A DNA stretch of 64,000 bases from JANYGM01 sp043764015 (GTDB lineage Bacteria > Bacteroidota > Bacteroidia > Cytophagales > Thermonemataceae): the NCBI GenBank assembly GCA_043764015.1, contig JAYUKY010000059.1:62001-126000 (forward strand). The letters are read 5' to 3'. The position numbers and the translations under genes were made by a program. The notes below the pieces were generated by a model. That model did no database searches, was not told the origin of the DNA, and was given only the letters and a program-made list of their open reading frames with translations. Positions 26,426 to 34,239 of the stretch are shown piece by piece. How positions within the stretch are numbered: position 1 is the stretch's first letter; each line of letters opens with the position of its first letter.

Positions 26426-26509
26426 GCGGAAGTGGCGAAATTGGCAGACGCACTACCTTGAGGTGGTAGCGCCCTAACGGGTGTAGGGGTTCAAGTCCCC
26501 TCTTTCGCA
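26426..26509 (+). tRNA. tRNA-Leu (anticodon GAG)
   Basis: 84 nt. The acceptor stem GCGGAAG pairs with CTTTCGC (one G-U). The anticodon stem CTACC/GGTAG holds the loop TTGAGGT with anticodon GAG. It has the long variable arm of class II tRNAs (CGCCCTAACGGGTG) and GTTCAAGTC in the T-loop. The discriminator is A; CCA is not encoded. It reads CUC and CUU codons. Confidence 0.96.
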
Positions 26510-26574
26510 CAAAATACCTTAGAAAATAACTCAAAAGCCTTTTCAAACGCTGGAAAGGCTTTTGACGTTCCTCT

Positions 26575-27285
26575 TCATTGTCCTACAATCTCCAAAAAAT
26601 CTCCCTTCATTATAGGTACAATGCTATATTTATCCATTTGAAAACAAAAATCAATATCTTTTTCAATACCTAAATTCTGTAATCTTTTTATGTGCGAACA
26701 CTTAGCAATAACGGCTAACATATCTATTTTAGCGTGATTATAAAGGATTTGTGCCATTAAAGAGTCATCAGTAGCAACATCAAAATCAGCCTGCAAAGCC
26801 TCTACAAGCGCACCCGCAAACATTGTATCCTCCAAATTTACTTTTCCTTTCCAACCTGCACAAAGTACCAAAATATCCTTATTTTCTTTTTTGAGATAAG
26901 CAATAACAGTTGATATATTTAAAAATGCACCTATGATTATTTGTGTGGCATCTTTTGATTTTTTTATAGCTAAAGTGCCATTAGTAGTTGTGAGCGCAAT
27001 AGTTTTACCTATTAAGGCTGGATTTTGGTAAGAATATGGAGAATTATCCAAATCAAAACCTTCAATTTTTTTGCCATCTCTTTCTGCAGATGCCAAAAAA
27101 CCTTTTCTTTGCCATTCTTTGCATTCTTCCACTTCCATTACGGGGATTATCTGCGCCACACCGCAAGCAAGCGCAGTTACCATACACGAGGTAGCACGTA
27201 AAATATCTACTACTACAACTATTTTGTCCTTAATTTCGTATTTTGGTAATAATTCTGGTGAAAAACAAACATCAATTTTCCTCAT
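26575..27285 (-). CDS. comB: 2-phosphosulfolactate phosphatase
   Basis: 236 residues with family landmarks VVVVDILRATSCMVTALACG near the start, then ASAERDGKKIEGFDLDNSPY, ALTTTNGTLAIKKS and VLCAGWKGKVNLEDTMFAG. The enzyme (EC 3.1.3.71) hydrolyses 2-phospho-3-sulfolactate to sulfolactate in the presence of magnesium. In methanogens this serves coenzyme M. In Cytophagales, which make sulfonolipids from cysteate, a role in supplying C3-sulfonates is possible, but this is inference: no comA, comC or acyltransferase is nearby. It lies 58 bp after fmt and is likely in the FAH-fmt-comB operon. Confidence 0.88.
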   Translation of the reverse strand: MRKIDVCFSPELLPKYEIKDKIVVVVDILRATSCMVTALACGVAQIIPVMEVEECKEWQRKGFLASAERDGKKIEGFDLDNSPYSYQNPALIGKTIALTTTNGTLAIKKSKDATQIIIGAFLNISTVIAYLKKENKDILVLCAGWKGKVNLEDTMFAGALVEALQADFDVATDDSLMAQILYNHAKIDMLAVIAKCSHIKRLQNLGIEKDIDFCFQMDKYSIVPIMKGDFLEIVGQ

Positions 27286-27320
27286 ATCTTTTATTTTCTA
27301 ATGCACAATATTTGTCTTTA

Positions 27321-27344
27321 TTCCCTCTTTGGGGGTTAGGGGGC
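27321..27344. repeat. CCCCTAACCC-type intergenic repeat
   Basis: On the minus strand GCCCCCTAACCCCCAAAGAG begins at the fmt stop codon. A relative, CCCCTAACCCTCCTTAGGAA, lies after another gene stop at 60394. Such strings recur widely in Bacteroidota genomes. Confidence 0.6.
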
Positions 27345-28285
27345 TATATTTTAAATCCTCTCAAAAACTCTTCTGCGAGTAGTCTTTTTTTGCCTTCTAA
27401 TTGTAATTCTTTTATTTTTAAGAAACTATCTTTTGTTTTAAAATAAATATTTTTATTGTTTTCTGCAATAAAAAATTCTCCAATAACAATATCTTTGTTA
27501 CTATTATTTATATTATTCTCTGAAATCTCTTCTAAATTGTCAATAATTTCAGTAGCATAGATTTTACAATTTTTGCCTTTAATTGTTGTCCAAGCAGCAG
27601 GATAAGGCGACAGACCACGTACAAAATCATAAATTTCTTTAGAGGTTTTATTCCAATCTATTTGGCAAGTTTCTCTAAAAATCTTGGGTGCGTGTGTGGG
27701 CGTACCTGTCTGTATTTGTGGCTGAATGTCGTTTTTTTCTATTTTCCGAACAGTTTTTAGGGTAAGTTCTGCACCTATTTTCATCAGACGAACATACAAA
27801 TCACCAACATTATCAGTTTTATGAATAGGTTCTTTTTGTTGCAAAATAATATTTCCTGTATCTATTTCTTGTTGTAAAAAGAAAGTTGTAACACCCGTTT
27901 CTGTTTCTCCATTGATGATTGCCCAGTTGATAGGTGCAGCACCTCTAAACTTTGGTAAAAGTGAAGCGTGAAGATTAAAAGTACCTTTTTGGGGCATTGA
28001 CCATACTATTTCGGGTAACATACGAAACGCTACTACTATTTGCAAATCTGCATTAAGTTGTTTTAATTCTTCTAAAAAATCAGGTGATTTTAGGTTTATT
28101 GGTTGCAAAATAGGCAAATTATTAGCAAGTGCATATTTTTTCACATCTGATTGATGCAACTCATTACCACGCCCAGCAGGTTTGTCAGGTGCAGTGATGA
28201 CGGCAACAATATTATAATTATTTTTCACCAAAATATCCAAACTTGCTACAGCAAATTCAGGCGTTCCCATAAAAATTATTTTCAT
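27344..28285 (-). CDS. fmt: Methionyl-tRNA formyltransferase
   Basis: A 313-residue enzyme that formylates initiator Met-tRNA with 10-formyl-tetrahydrofolate. The N-terminal Rossmann domain starts IIFMGTPEFAV and contains SLLPKFRGAAPINWAI and GETETGVTTFFLQQEIDTG, the catalytic Asn/His/Asp region of the family. The C-terminal OB-like domain covers about residues 205-313. The length is normal. It lies between the FAH-family gene (61 bp upstream) and comB (58 bp downstream) on the same strand. def, the usual partner, is not in the window. Confidence 0.96.
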   Translation of the reverse strand: MKIIFMGTPEFAVASLDILVKNNYNIVAVITAPDKPAGRGNELHQSDVKKYALANNLPILQPINLKSPDFLEELKQLNADLQIVVAFRMLPEIVWSMPQKGTFNLHASLLPKFRGAAPINWAIINGETETGVTTFFLQQEIDTGNIILQQKEPIHKTDNVGDLYVRLMKIGAELTLKTVRKIEKNDIQPQIQTGTPTHAPKIFRETCQIDWNKTSKEIYDFVRGLSPYPAAWTTIKGKNCKIYATEIIDNLEEISENNINNSNKDIVIGEFFIAENNKNIYFKTKDSFLKIKELQLEGKKRLLAEEFLRGFKI

Positions 28286-28314
28286 TTTTTACTTGATTTG
28301 GGTAGATTGATACA

Positions 28315-28350
28315 AATGTATTCCACTAAACAGTACTCACTAAACACTAC
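28315..28350. repeat. Heptad-like repeat between fmt and the FAH gene
   Basis: CACTAAACAGTACTCACTAA and the following ACACTACTTCACTTC form degenerate 7-mers of the CACTAAA type, at the end of the FAH gene. Confidence 0.5.
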
Positions 28351-28967
28351 TTCACTTCAAAAGTAAGCATTTCTTTGCCTTCAATCAAAGCGGAAAGTTT
28401 GTCGCCAACTTTGACTGCACCCACACCCGCAGGCGTGCCAGTAAAGATAATATCTCCTTGTTTTAGGGTAAAATACCTAGAAAGGTAAGCAATGATATAA
28501 TCAATTTTAAAAATCATTAGAGAAGTATTGCCTTCTTGCCTTATTTCATCATTGATTTTTAAGCTAAAATTAATATTTTGAAGGTCTAAAAAATCAGTTT
28601 TTGGTACAAAGTAAGAAACTGGCGCAGAACCATTAAATCCTTTTGCAATTTCCCACGAATAACTATTTGCTTTGAGTTTTGCCTGAATATCTCTTGCTGT
28701 AAAATCTATACCTATGCCTATTTCTTCATAATATTTATGTGCAAATTTCTCCTGAATATTTTTGCCTTCTTTACAGATTTTAATCAAAATTTCTACTTCG
28801 TGATGTACATCTTGACTAAATTCTGGATAATAAAATGGTGCATTATCTTTCAGTAAAGCAGTATCAGGCTTCAAAAAAACAACAGGTTCACCAGAAAACT
28901 TATCAAATTCAGTTTTCATTTCTGCAATATGATTAGCATAATTTTTGCCGACAGCTAGAATTTTCAT
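28347..28967 (-). CDS. Fumarylacetoacetate hydrolase family protein
   Basis: 206 residues, the short single-domain FAH form. It starts MKILAVGKNYANHIAEM and has the metal-binding acidic residues in HHEVEILIKI, then GIGIDFTARDIQAK and GDIIFTGTPAGVG. Members hydrolyse or decarboxylate acylpyruvates and related beta-dicarbonyl acids (for example oxaloacetate decarboxylase or FAHD1-like activity). The exact substrate cannot be set from sequence. It is first in the likely operon with fmt and comB. Confidence 0.9.
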   Translation of the reverse strand: MKILAVGKNYANHIAEMKTEFDKFSGEPVVFLKPDTALLKDNAPFYYPEFSQDVHHEVEILIKICKEGKNIQEKFAHKYYEEIGIGIDFTARDIQAKLKANSYSWEIAKGFNGSAPVSYFVPKTDFLDLQNINFSLKINDEIRQEGNTSLMIFKIDYIIAYLSRYFTLKQGDIIFTGTPAGVGAVKVGDKLSALIEGKEMLTFEVK

Positions 28968-28975
28968 TTTGAGTT

Positions 28976-29005
28976 GTGAATCTTGAGTTAGTGAGTTGTG
29001 AATGA
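28976..29005. repeat. Heptad-like TGAGTTG repeat before the FAH gene
   Basis: Degenerate 7-mers (TTGAGTTAGTGAGTTGTGAA) lie immediately upstream of the FAH start codon on the opposite strand. Confidence 0.5.
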
Positions 29006-29014
29006 AGATATTAC

Positions 29015-29056
29015 AAAAAAGTCTTTCAAAAATATAATTTCTGAAAGACTTTTTTA
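29015..29056 (-). terminator. Terminator downstream of rplS
   Basis: A 14-bp stem AAAAAAGTCTTTCA/TGAAAGACTTTTTT with T-runs in both directions. It ends rplS transcripts, possibly with a heptad repeat (TTCGTAATTGTTAATTCGTA at about 29084) between stop codon and hairpin. Confidence 0.88.
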
Positions 29057-29112
29057 TACGAAAAATGTTTAAAAAAACGTCATTCGTAATTGTTAATTCG
29101 TAATTGAAAAAA

Positions 29113-29505
29113 CTATTTTGCTACTGCTACTTTACCTTTTGTAACAATTGGTTTTACTTTTTCTTTGATACGAGCTGCTTTACCCATTTTACCACGTAGG
29201 TAGAATAATCTTGCACGACGTACTTTACCCTCACGGATAAGCTCAATTTTGTCCACAGTTGGAGACAGCAAAGGGAAAATTCTTTCCACACCAACGCCAT
29301 TAGAAACTTTACGTACTGTAAACATTTCACCAGAGCTATTTGGGTTACGGCGTTGAATAACTACACCTTGAAACTGCTGAATACGCTCTTTTGCACCTTC
29401 TTTGATTTTTACGTGTACGTTGATAGTGTCGCCAGCCTTAAATTTAGGCAAGTCATTTCTTCTTGAAGCAAATTCTGCTTCTACAAATTTAATTATTGGG
29501 TTCAT
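29113..29505 (-). CDS. rplS: 50S ribosomal protein L19
   Basis: 130 residues with the L19 signature: FKAGDTINVHVKIKEGAKER, then IQQFQGVVIQRR and TVRKVSNGVGVERIFPLLSP. A lysine-rich C-terminal extension (GKAARIKEKVKPIVTKGKV) is typical of Bacteroidota. L19 sits at the 30S-50S interface. The gene is monocistronic here, with its own promoter (29619-29650), a ~110-nt leader and a terminator. The leader holds a 10-bp helix reaching nearly to the start codon, which suggests autoregulation. Confidence 0.97.
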   Translation of the reverse strand: MNPIIKFVEAEFASRRNDLPKFKAGDTINVHVKIKEGAKERIQQFQGVVIQRRNPNSSGEMFTVRKVSNGVGVERIFPLLSPTVDKIELIREGKVRRARLFYLRGKMGKAARIKEKVKPIVTKGKVAVAK

Positions 29506-29509
29506 TATT

Positions 29510-29602
29510 ATAGCTATTTAATATCTATTTTTTGTATTTTTTACTGTCCTAATACTTACCTGAATACAATGAAAGACATTTAAAAAACATTCAAATAGCT
29601 AT
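29510..29602 (-). promoter_or_regulatory. Candidate L19 mRNA leader structure
   Basis: On the minus strand ATAGCTATTT (29593-29602) is perfectly complementary to AAATAGCTAT (29510-29519). The second arm ends 4 bases before the rplS ATG. The enclosed 73 nt can hold further hairpins. A closed helix here would cover the ribosome landing site, as expected of an r-protein autoregulatory leader. Confidence 0.55.
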
Positions 29603-29618
29603 CATCACAAACGGACTG

Positions 29619-29650
29619 CAAAAATAGTATTTTTTTTCAGACTTTACAAA
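29619..29650 (-). promoter_or_regulatory. Promoter of rplS
   Basis: The minus strand has TTTG (29647-29650), a 20-bp spacer and TATTTTTG (29619-29626), matching the Bacteroidota consensus. The leader is then about 105 nt. Confidence 0.82.
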
Positions 29651-29689
29651 TTTATTTGTAAAAATATTTTGAAAATAACCAAAAAATGT

Positions 29690-29817
29690 ACTGTCGCTTG
29701 GCTCTAGCCAAGTGACGATTATAACGAGGCTTCCAGCCTCATTATCTATAAATCAAAAGAGTGATTTAGGCAAGATGCCTAAATATAGTCGTCACTTGCC
29801 AAGAGGCAAGCGACAGT
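29690..29817. repeat. Cloverleaf-like REP pair of 29-bp arms
   Basis: The outer arms (29690-29718 and 29789-29817) are inverted repeats starting ACTGTCGCTTG. Each also folds on itself: CTTGGC-TCTA-GCCAAG in one and CTTGCC-AAGA-GGCAAG in the other. Two further hairpins (GAGGCT/AGCCTC and TTTAGGCA/TGCCTAAA) lie between, giving a multi-branch structure. Confidence 0.88.
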
Positions 29818-29827
29818 AAATTCATAA

Positions 29828-31525
29828 TTATTTTGTTTCGGCAATTTTGATATAGTACCCTGTCAAAAGCTCATTTAAGGCATTAAAAGTGCTTGCAACA
29901 TTATTGGCTCGTATTTTGGTACTTTGCCAGTTGGTTGTTGCTGAAATAGTTTTATTATTGATTATCAATGGCATAGCAAAATTTTTCTGATTACTATTCC
30001 AACGAAAAAATAATATTTTATCACCTTTACTTGTTTTTGCATTTGTTTTGTCTTCTTCAAAATAATATTCCAACGTAGGAATTTGGGCATATTTCAAATA
30101 TTCATCAAAGAAATAAGTCAAATCTTTTTTTGCTTTTTTATTGATATAATTGATAACTTCTTTTGTGGTAGTTGTTTTCATAGAAAAATCTTTTTGCAAA
30201 CCTTTCAAAATCTCAAACCAAAGTTTATCATTATTCAAAATATTACGTAAAGTATTGAGCATCAAAGCCCCTTTAAAATAAATATCACCTGGTGCATCAG
30301 CATTCACACCCAAAGGTGCAAGCATAGGTTTTGCATTGGCAACAATTTTTTTATACCCATTTACATAGGTGTCTGCTTGCGCTTTTCCAAACATACATTC
30401 CACATAAAGCACCTCTGAATAGGTCGTAAAAGCCTCGTGAAGCCACATTTCTGCGTGGTCTTGCGCACTTAGGTTGTTGCCCCAGTACTCGTGTCCGCTC
30501 TCGTGTATGATAATAAAATCAAACATCATTCCCACACCAGATTGGCTCAAATCACGTCCATTGTAGCCATTTTGGTACTTATTTCCGTAGGCAATAGCAC
30601 CTTGATGCTCCATTCCTAAATATGGTGTTTCTACTAGTGCATAGCCATCATTCCAAAACGGATATTTGCCAAAATAACGTTCAAAACATTTCAACATAGG
30701 TTTTACTTGCTCAAATTGCTTTTTTGCTTTCTCCAAATTATAAGGCATCACGTAGTAATCTAAGGCAAGTTTTGTTTCATCTTCTGCCATATAAATGTCG
30801 CCAAAATGAACATATTTACCAATATTTAGCGTAATATTATAATTATTGATAGGGTAGGAGGTGCGCCAGTCGTAACGAGTGTAATTATCAGAGAGTTTTT
30901 GTGTACTAAAAAGTTTACCATTTGATACGCAAATTAGGTCAGAAGGCACTTCACAAGCCACACGAACGCCATTATCAGGCTCGTCAGAAAGGTGGTCTTT
31001 GTTAGGAAACCAAAGACTTGCGCCAATTCCCTCGCAACTAAGCCCAATCCAGTCGTTTTTGTCATTGTCTTTTTTCCAGCTAAAACCACCGTCCCAAGGA
31101 GCATTTTTAGCCTCTGTGGGTGTTCCTGCATAAAAAATAGTCAAAGAATCACGCTTATTTTTCTTCTGAATGTCGTCAAAATTAACAAAAAAAGCATTGC
31201 CATTTCTCGTAAATTTGAGGGGTTTGTTATGATATAATATTTTTTCAATAGCAAGATTTTCAAATAAATCTAACTGAATTTTCTTGAAATCTGCCTTTAC
31301 AAGATAATGAATAGTGTTTTTCCCAGATATTTTCTTCTCATTTGGAATGACACGAAGCGAAATATCATAATAAGTTACATCAAAACAAGTGCGCAAAGGT
31401 GAAAGTGTGCCACGCAGACTATCTTGTGCCGTAAATATTGGAACAACTTGAGAAATAGCTTTTTTTGGTGCAAAAACAGCACTCAAAAAAACCATACAGA
31501 TAATTATTAAAGTCTTTCTTTTCAT
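29828..31525 (-). CDS. M1 family zinc metallopeptidase
   Basis: 565 residues with a signal peptide. A beta-rich N-terminal domain spans ~30-250. The substrate-recognition loop YLGMEHQGAIAYGN is the Bacteroidota variant of GxMEN. The zinc site is HESGH at 341-345 with Glu364 in MWLHEAF, the HExxH-x18-E pattern. A short helical part (NYINKKAKKDLTYFFDEYLK) and a small C-terminal beta domain follow. It resembles leukotriene-A4-hydrolase-like aminopeptidases but lacks the long C-terminal helical domain of PepN, normal for this subgroup. It probably trims exported peptides in the periplasm or at the surface. Confidence 0.92.
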   Translation of the reverse strand: MKRKTLIIICMVFLSAVFAPKKAISQVVPIFTAQDSLRGTLSPLRTCFDVTYYDISLRVIPNEKKISGKNTIHYLVKADFKKIQLDLFENLAIEKILYHNKPLKFTRNGNAFFVNFDDIQKKNKRDSLTIFYAGTPTEAKNAPWDGGFSWKKDNDKNDWIGLSCEGIGASLWFPNKDHLSDEPDNGVRVACEVPSDLICVSNGKLFSTQKLSDNYTRYDWRTSYPINNYNITLNIGKYVHFGDIYMAEDETKLALDYYVMPYNLEKAKKQFEQVKPMLKCFERYFGKYPFWNDGYALVETPYLGMEHQGAIAYGNKYQNGYNGRDLSQSGVGMMFDFIIIHESGHEYWGNNLSAQDHAEMWLHEAFTTYSEVLYVECMFGKAQADTYVNGYKKIVANAKPMLAPLGVNADAPGDIYFKGALMLNTLRNILNNDKLWFEILKGLQKDFSMKTTTTKEVINYINKKAKKDLTYFFDEYLKYAQIPTLEYYFEEDKTNAKTSKGDKILFFRWNSNQKNFAMPLIINNKTISATTNWQSTKIRANNVASTFNALNELLTGYYIKIAETK

Positions 31526-31629
31526 TAAATAGAAATTTTAGATAGTATTTTAAGTAGTTTGATAATCAATAAGATAAAGGAATGTAACATTATTTTTTTA
31601 CAAATAAACACAAAAATAACTAATAAAAG

Positions 31630-31660
31630 TTTGTTACAAACAAGTTTTTTACTATTTTTG
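31630..31660 (+). promoter_or_regulatory. Promoter of the 51-residue small gene
   Basis: TTTG (31630-31633), a 19-bp spacer and TATTTTTG (31653-31660). This is a consensus promoter in a gap where the only plus-strand gene downstream is the small one at 31739. Confidence 0.78.
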
Positions 31661-31738
31661 AGGTATGCAACTGCTAAACAATACTTAAAAACAATTTGTC
31701 TATACTTTTTACGCAATTAAATAATTCAATATAAAATT

Positions 31739-31894
31739 ATGCCCAACATAAACAAAGATAAGCTGCTTGCAACACGTGAAAAACTAATGAATTTGCTCAC
31801 TAGCAAAGAGTTAGATGCTAATATAGAACGCTTAGTGCGGGAAGATTTGCGGAATGTAGAGAAAGAAATAGAGGAAACACCAAATGAAGTGTGA
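31739..31894 (+). CDS. Small charged helical protein, 51 residues
   Basis: It begins MPNINKDKLLATREKLMNLL and ends EKEIEETPNEV. The composition is lysine/glutamate-rich with heptad leucines, so a single amphipathic helix or small coiled coil is expected. Support for a real gene: a consensus promoter 79 bp upstream, ordinary codon use and a terminator at 31951-31978. The stop codon is the first TGA of a heptad repeat (GTGTGAGGTATGAAGTGTGA). No family was recognised and no function can be given. Confidence 0.65.
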   Translation: MPNINKDKLLATREKLMNLLTSKELDANIERLVREDLRNVEKEIEETPNEV

Positions 31895-31920
31895 GGTATG
31901 AAGTGTGAGGTGTGAAGTAA
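31889..31920. repeat. Heptad repeat (GTGTGAR type) at the end of the small gene
   Basis: GTGTGAGGTATGAAGTGTGA continues as GGTGTGAAGT: about four 7-mers, supplying the stop codon of the preceding small gene. Confidence 0.75.
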
Positions 31921-31950
31921 TTTATACAATTTTATTTATAATCAAAAAAC

Positions 31951-31978
31951 AAAAACCGTAAATATTTACGGTTTTTTT
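31951..31978 (+). terminator. Terminator after the 51-residue gene
   Basis: A self-complementary AAAAACCGTAAATATTTACG plus GTTTTTTT. It is likely bidirectional, also serving the lipoprotein gene ending at 32027. Confidence 0.85.
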
Positions 31979-32002
31979 CGTTATATTAGGAAATATAATA
32001 TT

Positions 32003-32026
32003 CAAAAATACTTCGTACTTCGTACC
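32003..32026. repeat. TTCGTAC heptad repeat
   Basis: TACTTCGTACTTCGTACCTT at about 32008, directly after the stop codon of the minus-strand lipoprotein gene. Confidence 0.72.
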
Positions 32027-32734
32027 TTACTTTTTGCCATACGCTATAATTCTCTGCTTAATGATTTTACCAAAATCAATAATTCCTCTTCCTATGTTTG
32101 CATTATCACTTTTATAAGAAACTTGTATTTCGTCAATGCTGACAATACCAATATTTTCTGCATAAATCTCGCTTCTGCGTGTAAGGCGCACAAGTGATGA
32201 ATCATTTATTTGTTGTACTTTGAGCGTCTTTGGTAAATTTAATTTATTGATAACTAAAGGTTTGTTAATATCTTCTATCTGATAATCTTCTCTTGCATTA
32301 TTATTGAAAAAATTACCATTCCAAATCAATTTATCTTTTAGTGGAAAAGAAAGCCTAACAAATGAAATATTATTTTCTTGTCTGATGCCTTGATTATTGC
32401 TAAGAGAGGCAGCCCAAACAGAGTCTATTTTCCAATTTTGAGTTTCATCTGCACGTATATAACGCTCTAAAACGTATAATTTAACTTTTGAGGTACTTGT
32501 AAAAGTATCTACTACTTCCTCTTTTAGCTGATAATTTTCTCTAATAATGGACTGATTAGAAAGATAATTAGTTTTCTCCACTTCATAAATGACATAACGC
32601 CCAATTTCTAATGGGAAAAACTCATAGCCAAACGCCAAAGGCTCTGTTTTTGCATTATTTTGGCAGGAAGTTAGACAAAATAACCCACCAAAAAATAAGC
32701 TAAAACCCAATAAAAAAGATTTGATATTTTTCAT
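32027..32734 (-). CDS. Hypothetical lipoprotein
   Basis: 235 residues. The N-terminus has a lipoprotein signal (FLLGFSLFFGGLFCLTSC, lipobox LTSC with Cys around residue 24). The mature part is predicted beta-rich and begins with a conserved-looking FFPLEIGRYVIYEVEK, resembling the start of other Bacteroidota lipoproteins that begin with a short FPL-x-GxxW/Y-x-Y motif. Residue 26 onward has no strong +2 aspartate, so outer-membrane sorting is likely but the surface side is unclear. It is preceded by sufS on the same strand at 150 bp. The function is unknown. Confidence 0.75.
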   Translation of the reverse strand: MKNIKSFLLGFSLFFGGLFCLTSCQNNAKTEPLAFGYEFFPLEIGRYVIYEVEKTNYLSNQSIIRENYQLKEEVVDTFTSTSKVKLYVLERYIRADETQNWKIDSVWAASLSNNQGIRQENNISFVRLSFPLKDKLIWNGNFFNNNAREDYQIEDINKPLVINKLNLPKTLKVQQINDSSLVRLTRRSEIYAENIGIVSIDEIQVSYKSDNANIGRGIIDFGKIIKQRIIAYGKK

Positions 32735-32850
32735 ATTTTACGAATCAACAAGATACACCTACAAAGATATAAAATTAAGCATTGAAAGATAAAAAATATT
32801 ATCAAATTTCTCGTTAGCAATGAAAATTAGATAACCTGATAATCAAATTT

Positions 32851-32880
32851 TTACATTCGTACTTCGTACTTCGTACTTTT
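32851..32880. repeat. TTCGTAC heptad repeat, three units
   Basis: CATTCGTACTTCGTACTTCG continues as TACTTTTTCC: three perfect 7-mers ending three bases before the sufS stop codon. Confidence 0.8.
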
Positions 32881-32883
32881 TCC

Positions 32884-34110
32884 TTATCTCAACATTTTTA
32901 CTGTTTTTTGAAGCGCAACAATGAAATTATCAATTTCTTCTGTTGTATTATAAACCGCAAATGAGGCACGAGTCGTACCAGAAATACCCAATCTTTCCAT
33001 TAGCGGTTGCGTACAATGTGAGCCAGTGCGCACCGCAATTCCTTGATTATCAAGCAAAGTACCAATGTCAGAAGAGTGAATATCATCAAAAACAAAAGAA
33101 ATAACACTTGCTTTTTCTTTGGCAGTTCCTATGATTTTCAGTCTAGAAACTTCTGTAATGCGTTCTGTGGCATATTCTAAGAGATAGTTTTCATAATCAG
33201 CAATATTTTTCTTGCCTAAATTATTCATATATTCTAGTGCCAAACGGAAAGCTATCACGTCTGCAATATTGGGTGTACCTGCTTCAAACTTAAAAGGAAG
33301 CACATTATAAGTAGTTTTTTCAAAACTTACGCTACTAATCATCTCTCCGCCACCTTGGTATGGAGGCATTTCGTTTAGCAAATCTTTTTTGCCAAAAAGT
33401 GCGCCTATTCCCGTTGGAGCGAATATTTTATGCCCAGAAAATACATAAAAATCACAATCTAACTCCCGCACATCTATATCCAAATGTACAACGCCTTGTG
33501 CGCCATCTACAAGCACTTTTGCGCCTTTTGCGTGTGCGAGGCTAATTATTTCTTTAATAGGGTTGATTGTTCCCAAAGAGTTGGAGATATGCACAACAGA
33601 AACTAGCTTTGTACGTTCTGAAAGCAGTTTTTTATATTCTTCTAAGATAATTTCGCCACTATCTGTAATAGGGATTATTTTTAATATTGCACCTTTTTCT
33701 TCACACAGCATCTGCCAAGGCACAATGTTAGAATGATGTTCCATTGTAGAGATAATAATTTCATCTCCTTTTTGTATAAACTTGCGTCCAAACGTGCTGG
33801 CAATCAGGTTAATACCTTCTGTTGTACCTTTTGTGAAAATAATTTCTTCTGTACTCGTGGCATTGAGCATTTGGCGGATAGTTTCTCTTGTAGCCTCGTA
33901 TTCGCCTGTAGCTTTATTTGCCAAAAAATGCGCCCCACGGTGAATATTAGCATTTGTATGCTGATAATAGCCACTCAAAGCATCAATAACGACATTTGGT
34001 TTTTGAGAAGTGGCGGCATTATCAAAATATATAAGCGGTTTCCCATAAACTTCTTGTTGAAGAATAGGAAAATCTTGACGGATTTGAGAGATATTGAGAA
34101 TTTGTTTCAT
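32884..34110 (-). CDS. sufS: SufS-type cysteine desulfurase
   Basis: A 408-residue PLP enzyme with the SufS/CsdA (type II) hallmarks: YFDNAATSQKPNVVIDAL, MEHHSNIVPWQ, VLVDGAQGVVHLDIDVREL, the PLP lysine in FSGHKIFAPTGIG and the catalytic cysteine in AVRTGSHCTQPLM. It takes sulfur from cysteine for Fe-S assembly, normally handing it to SufE or SufU. The other suf genes are not adjacent, so the operon is split in this genome. It is divergent from the E2 gene across a 294-bp region. Confidence 0.94.
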   Translation of the reverse strand: MKQILNISQIRQDFPILQQEVYGKPLIYFDNAATSQKPNVVIDALSGYYQHTNANIHRGAHFLANKATGEYEATRETIRQMLNATSTEEIIFTKGTTEGINLIASTFGRKFIQKGDEIIISTMEHHSNIVPWQMLCEEKGAILKIIPITDSGEIILEEYKKLLSERTKLVSVVHISNSLGTINPIKEIISLAHAKGAKVLVDGAQGVVHLDIDVRELDCDFYVFSGHKIFAPTGIGALFGKKDLLNEMPPYQGGGEMISSVSFEKTTYNVLPFKFEAGTPNIADVIAFRLALEYMNNLGKKNIADYENYLLEYATERITEVSRLKIIGTAKEKASVISFVFDDIHSSDIGTLLDNQGIAVRTGSHCTQPLMERLGISGTTRASFAVYNTTEEIDNFIVALQKTVKMLR

Positions 34111-34194
34111 AGTTACTCAACAAAAGAAATATGTTTTTTGTTGAATTTTTTGATTGAATTTGATAAATATTTTTTGATAGATGCTTTTGCTAGA

Positions 34195-34229
34195 CAAAAC
34201 TACAAAAAAACTAACAATTTCTATACAAA
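34195..34229 (-). promoter_or_regulatory. Candidate promoter of sufS
   Basis: The minus strand has TAGTTTTG (34195-34202) with TTTG 23 bp upstream (34226-34229). The spacer is a little long. Confidence 0.45.
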
Positions 34230-34239
34230 AAAATCTATT

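Noticed and set aside
29690..29817. A tRNA or tmRNA-like gene, because of the cloverleaf shape
   Set aside because: No GTTC-type T-loop, no fitting anticodon arm and no CCA-proximal acceptor; the outer arms are inverted copies of each other, which fits a REP pair.
31726..31929. Minus-strand 67-residue frame opposite the small gene
   Set aside because: Its first residues come from the heptad repeat, and the plus strand has the promoter, frame and terminator.
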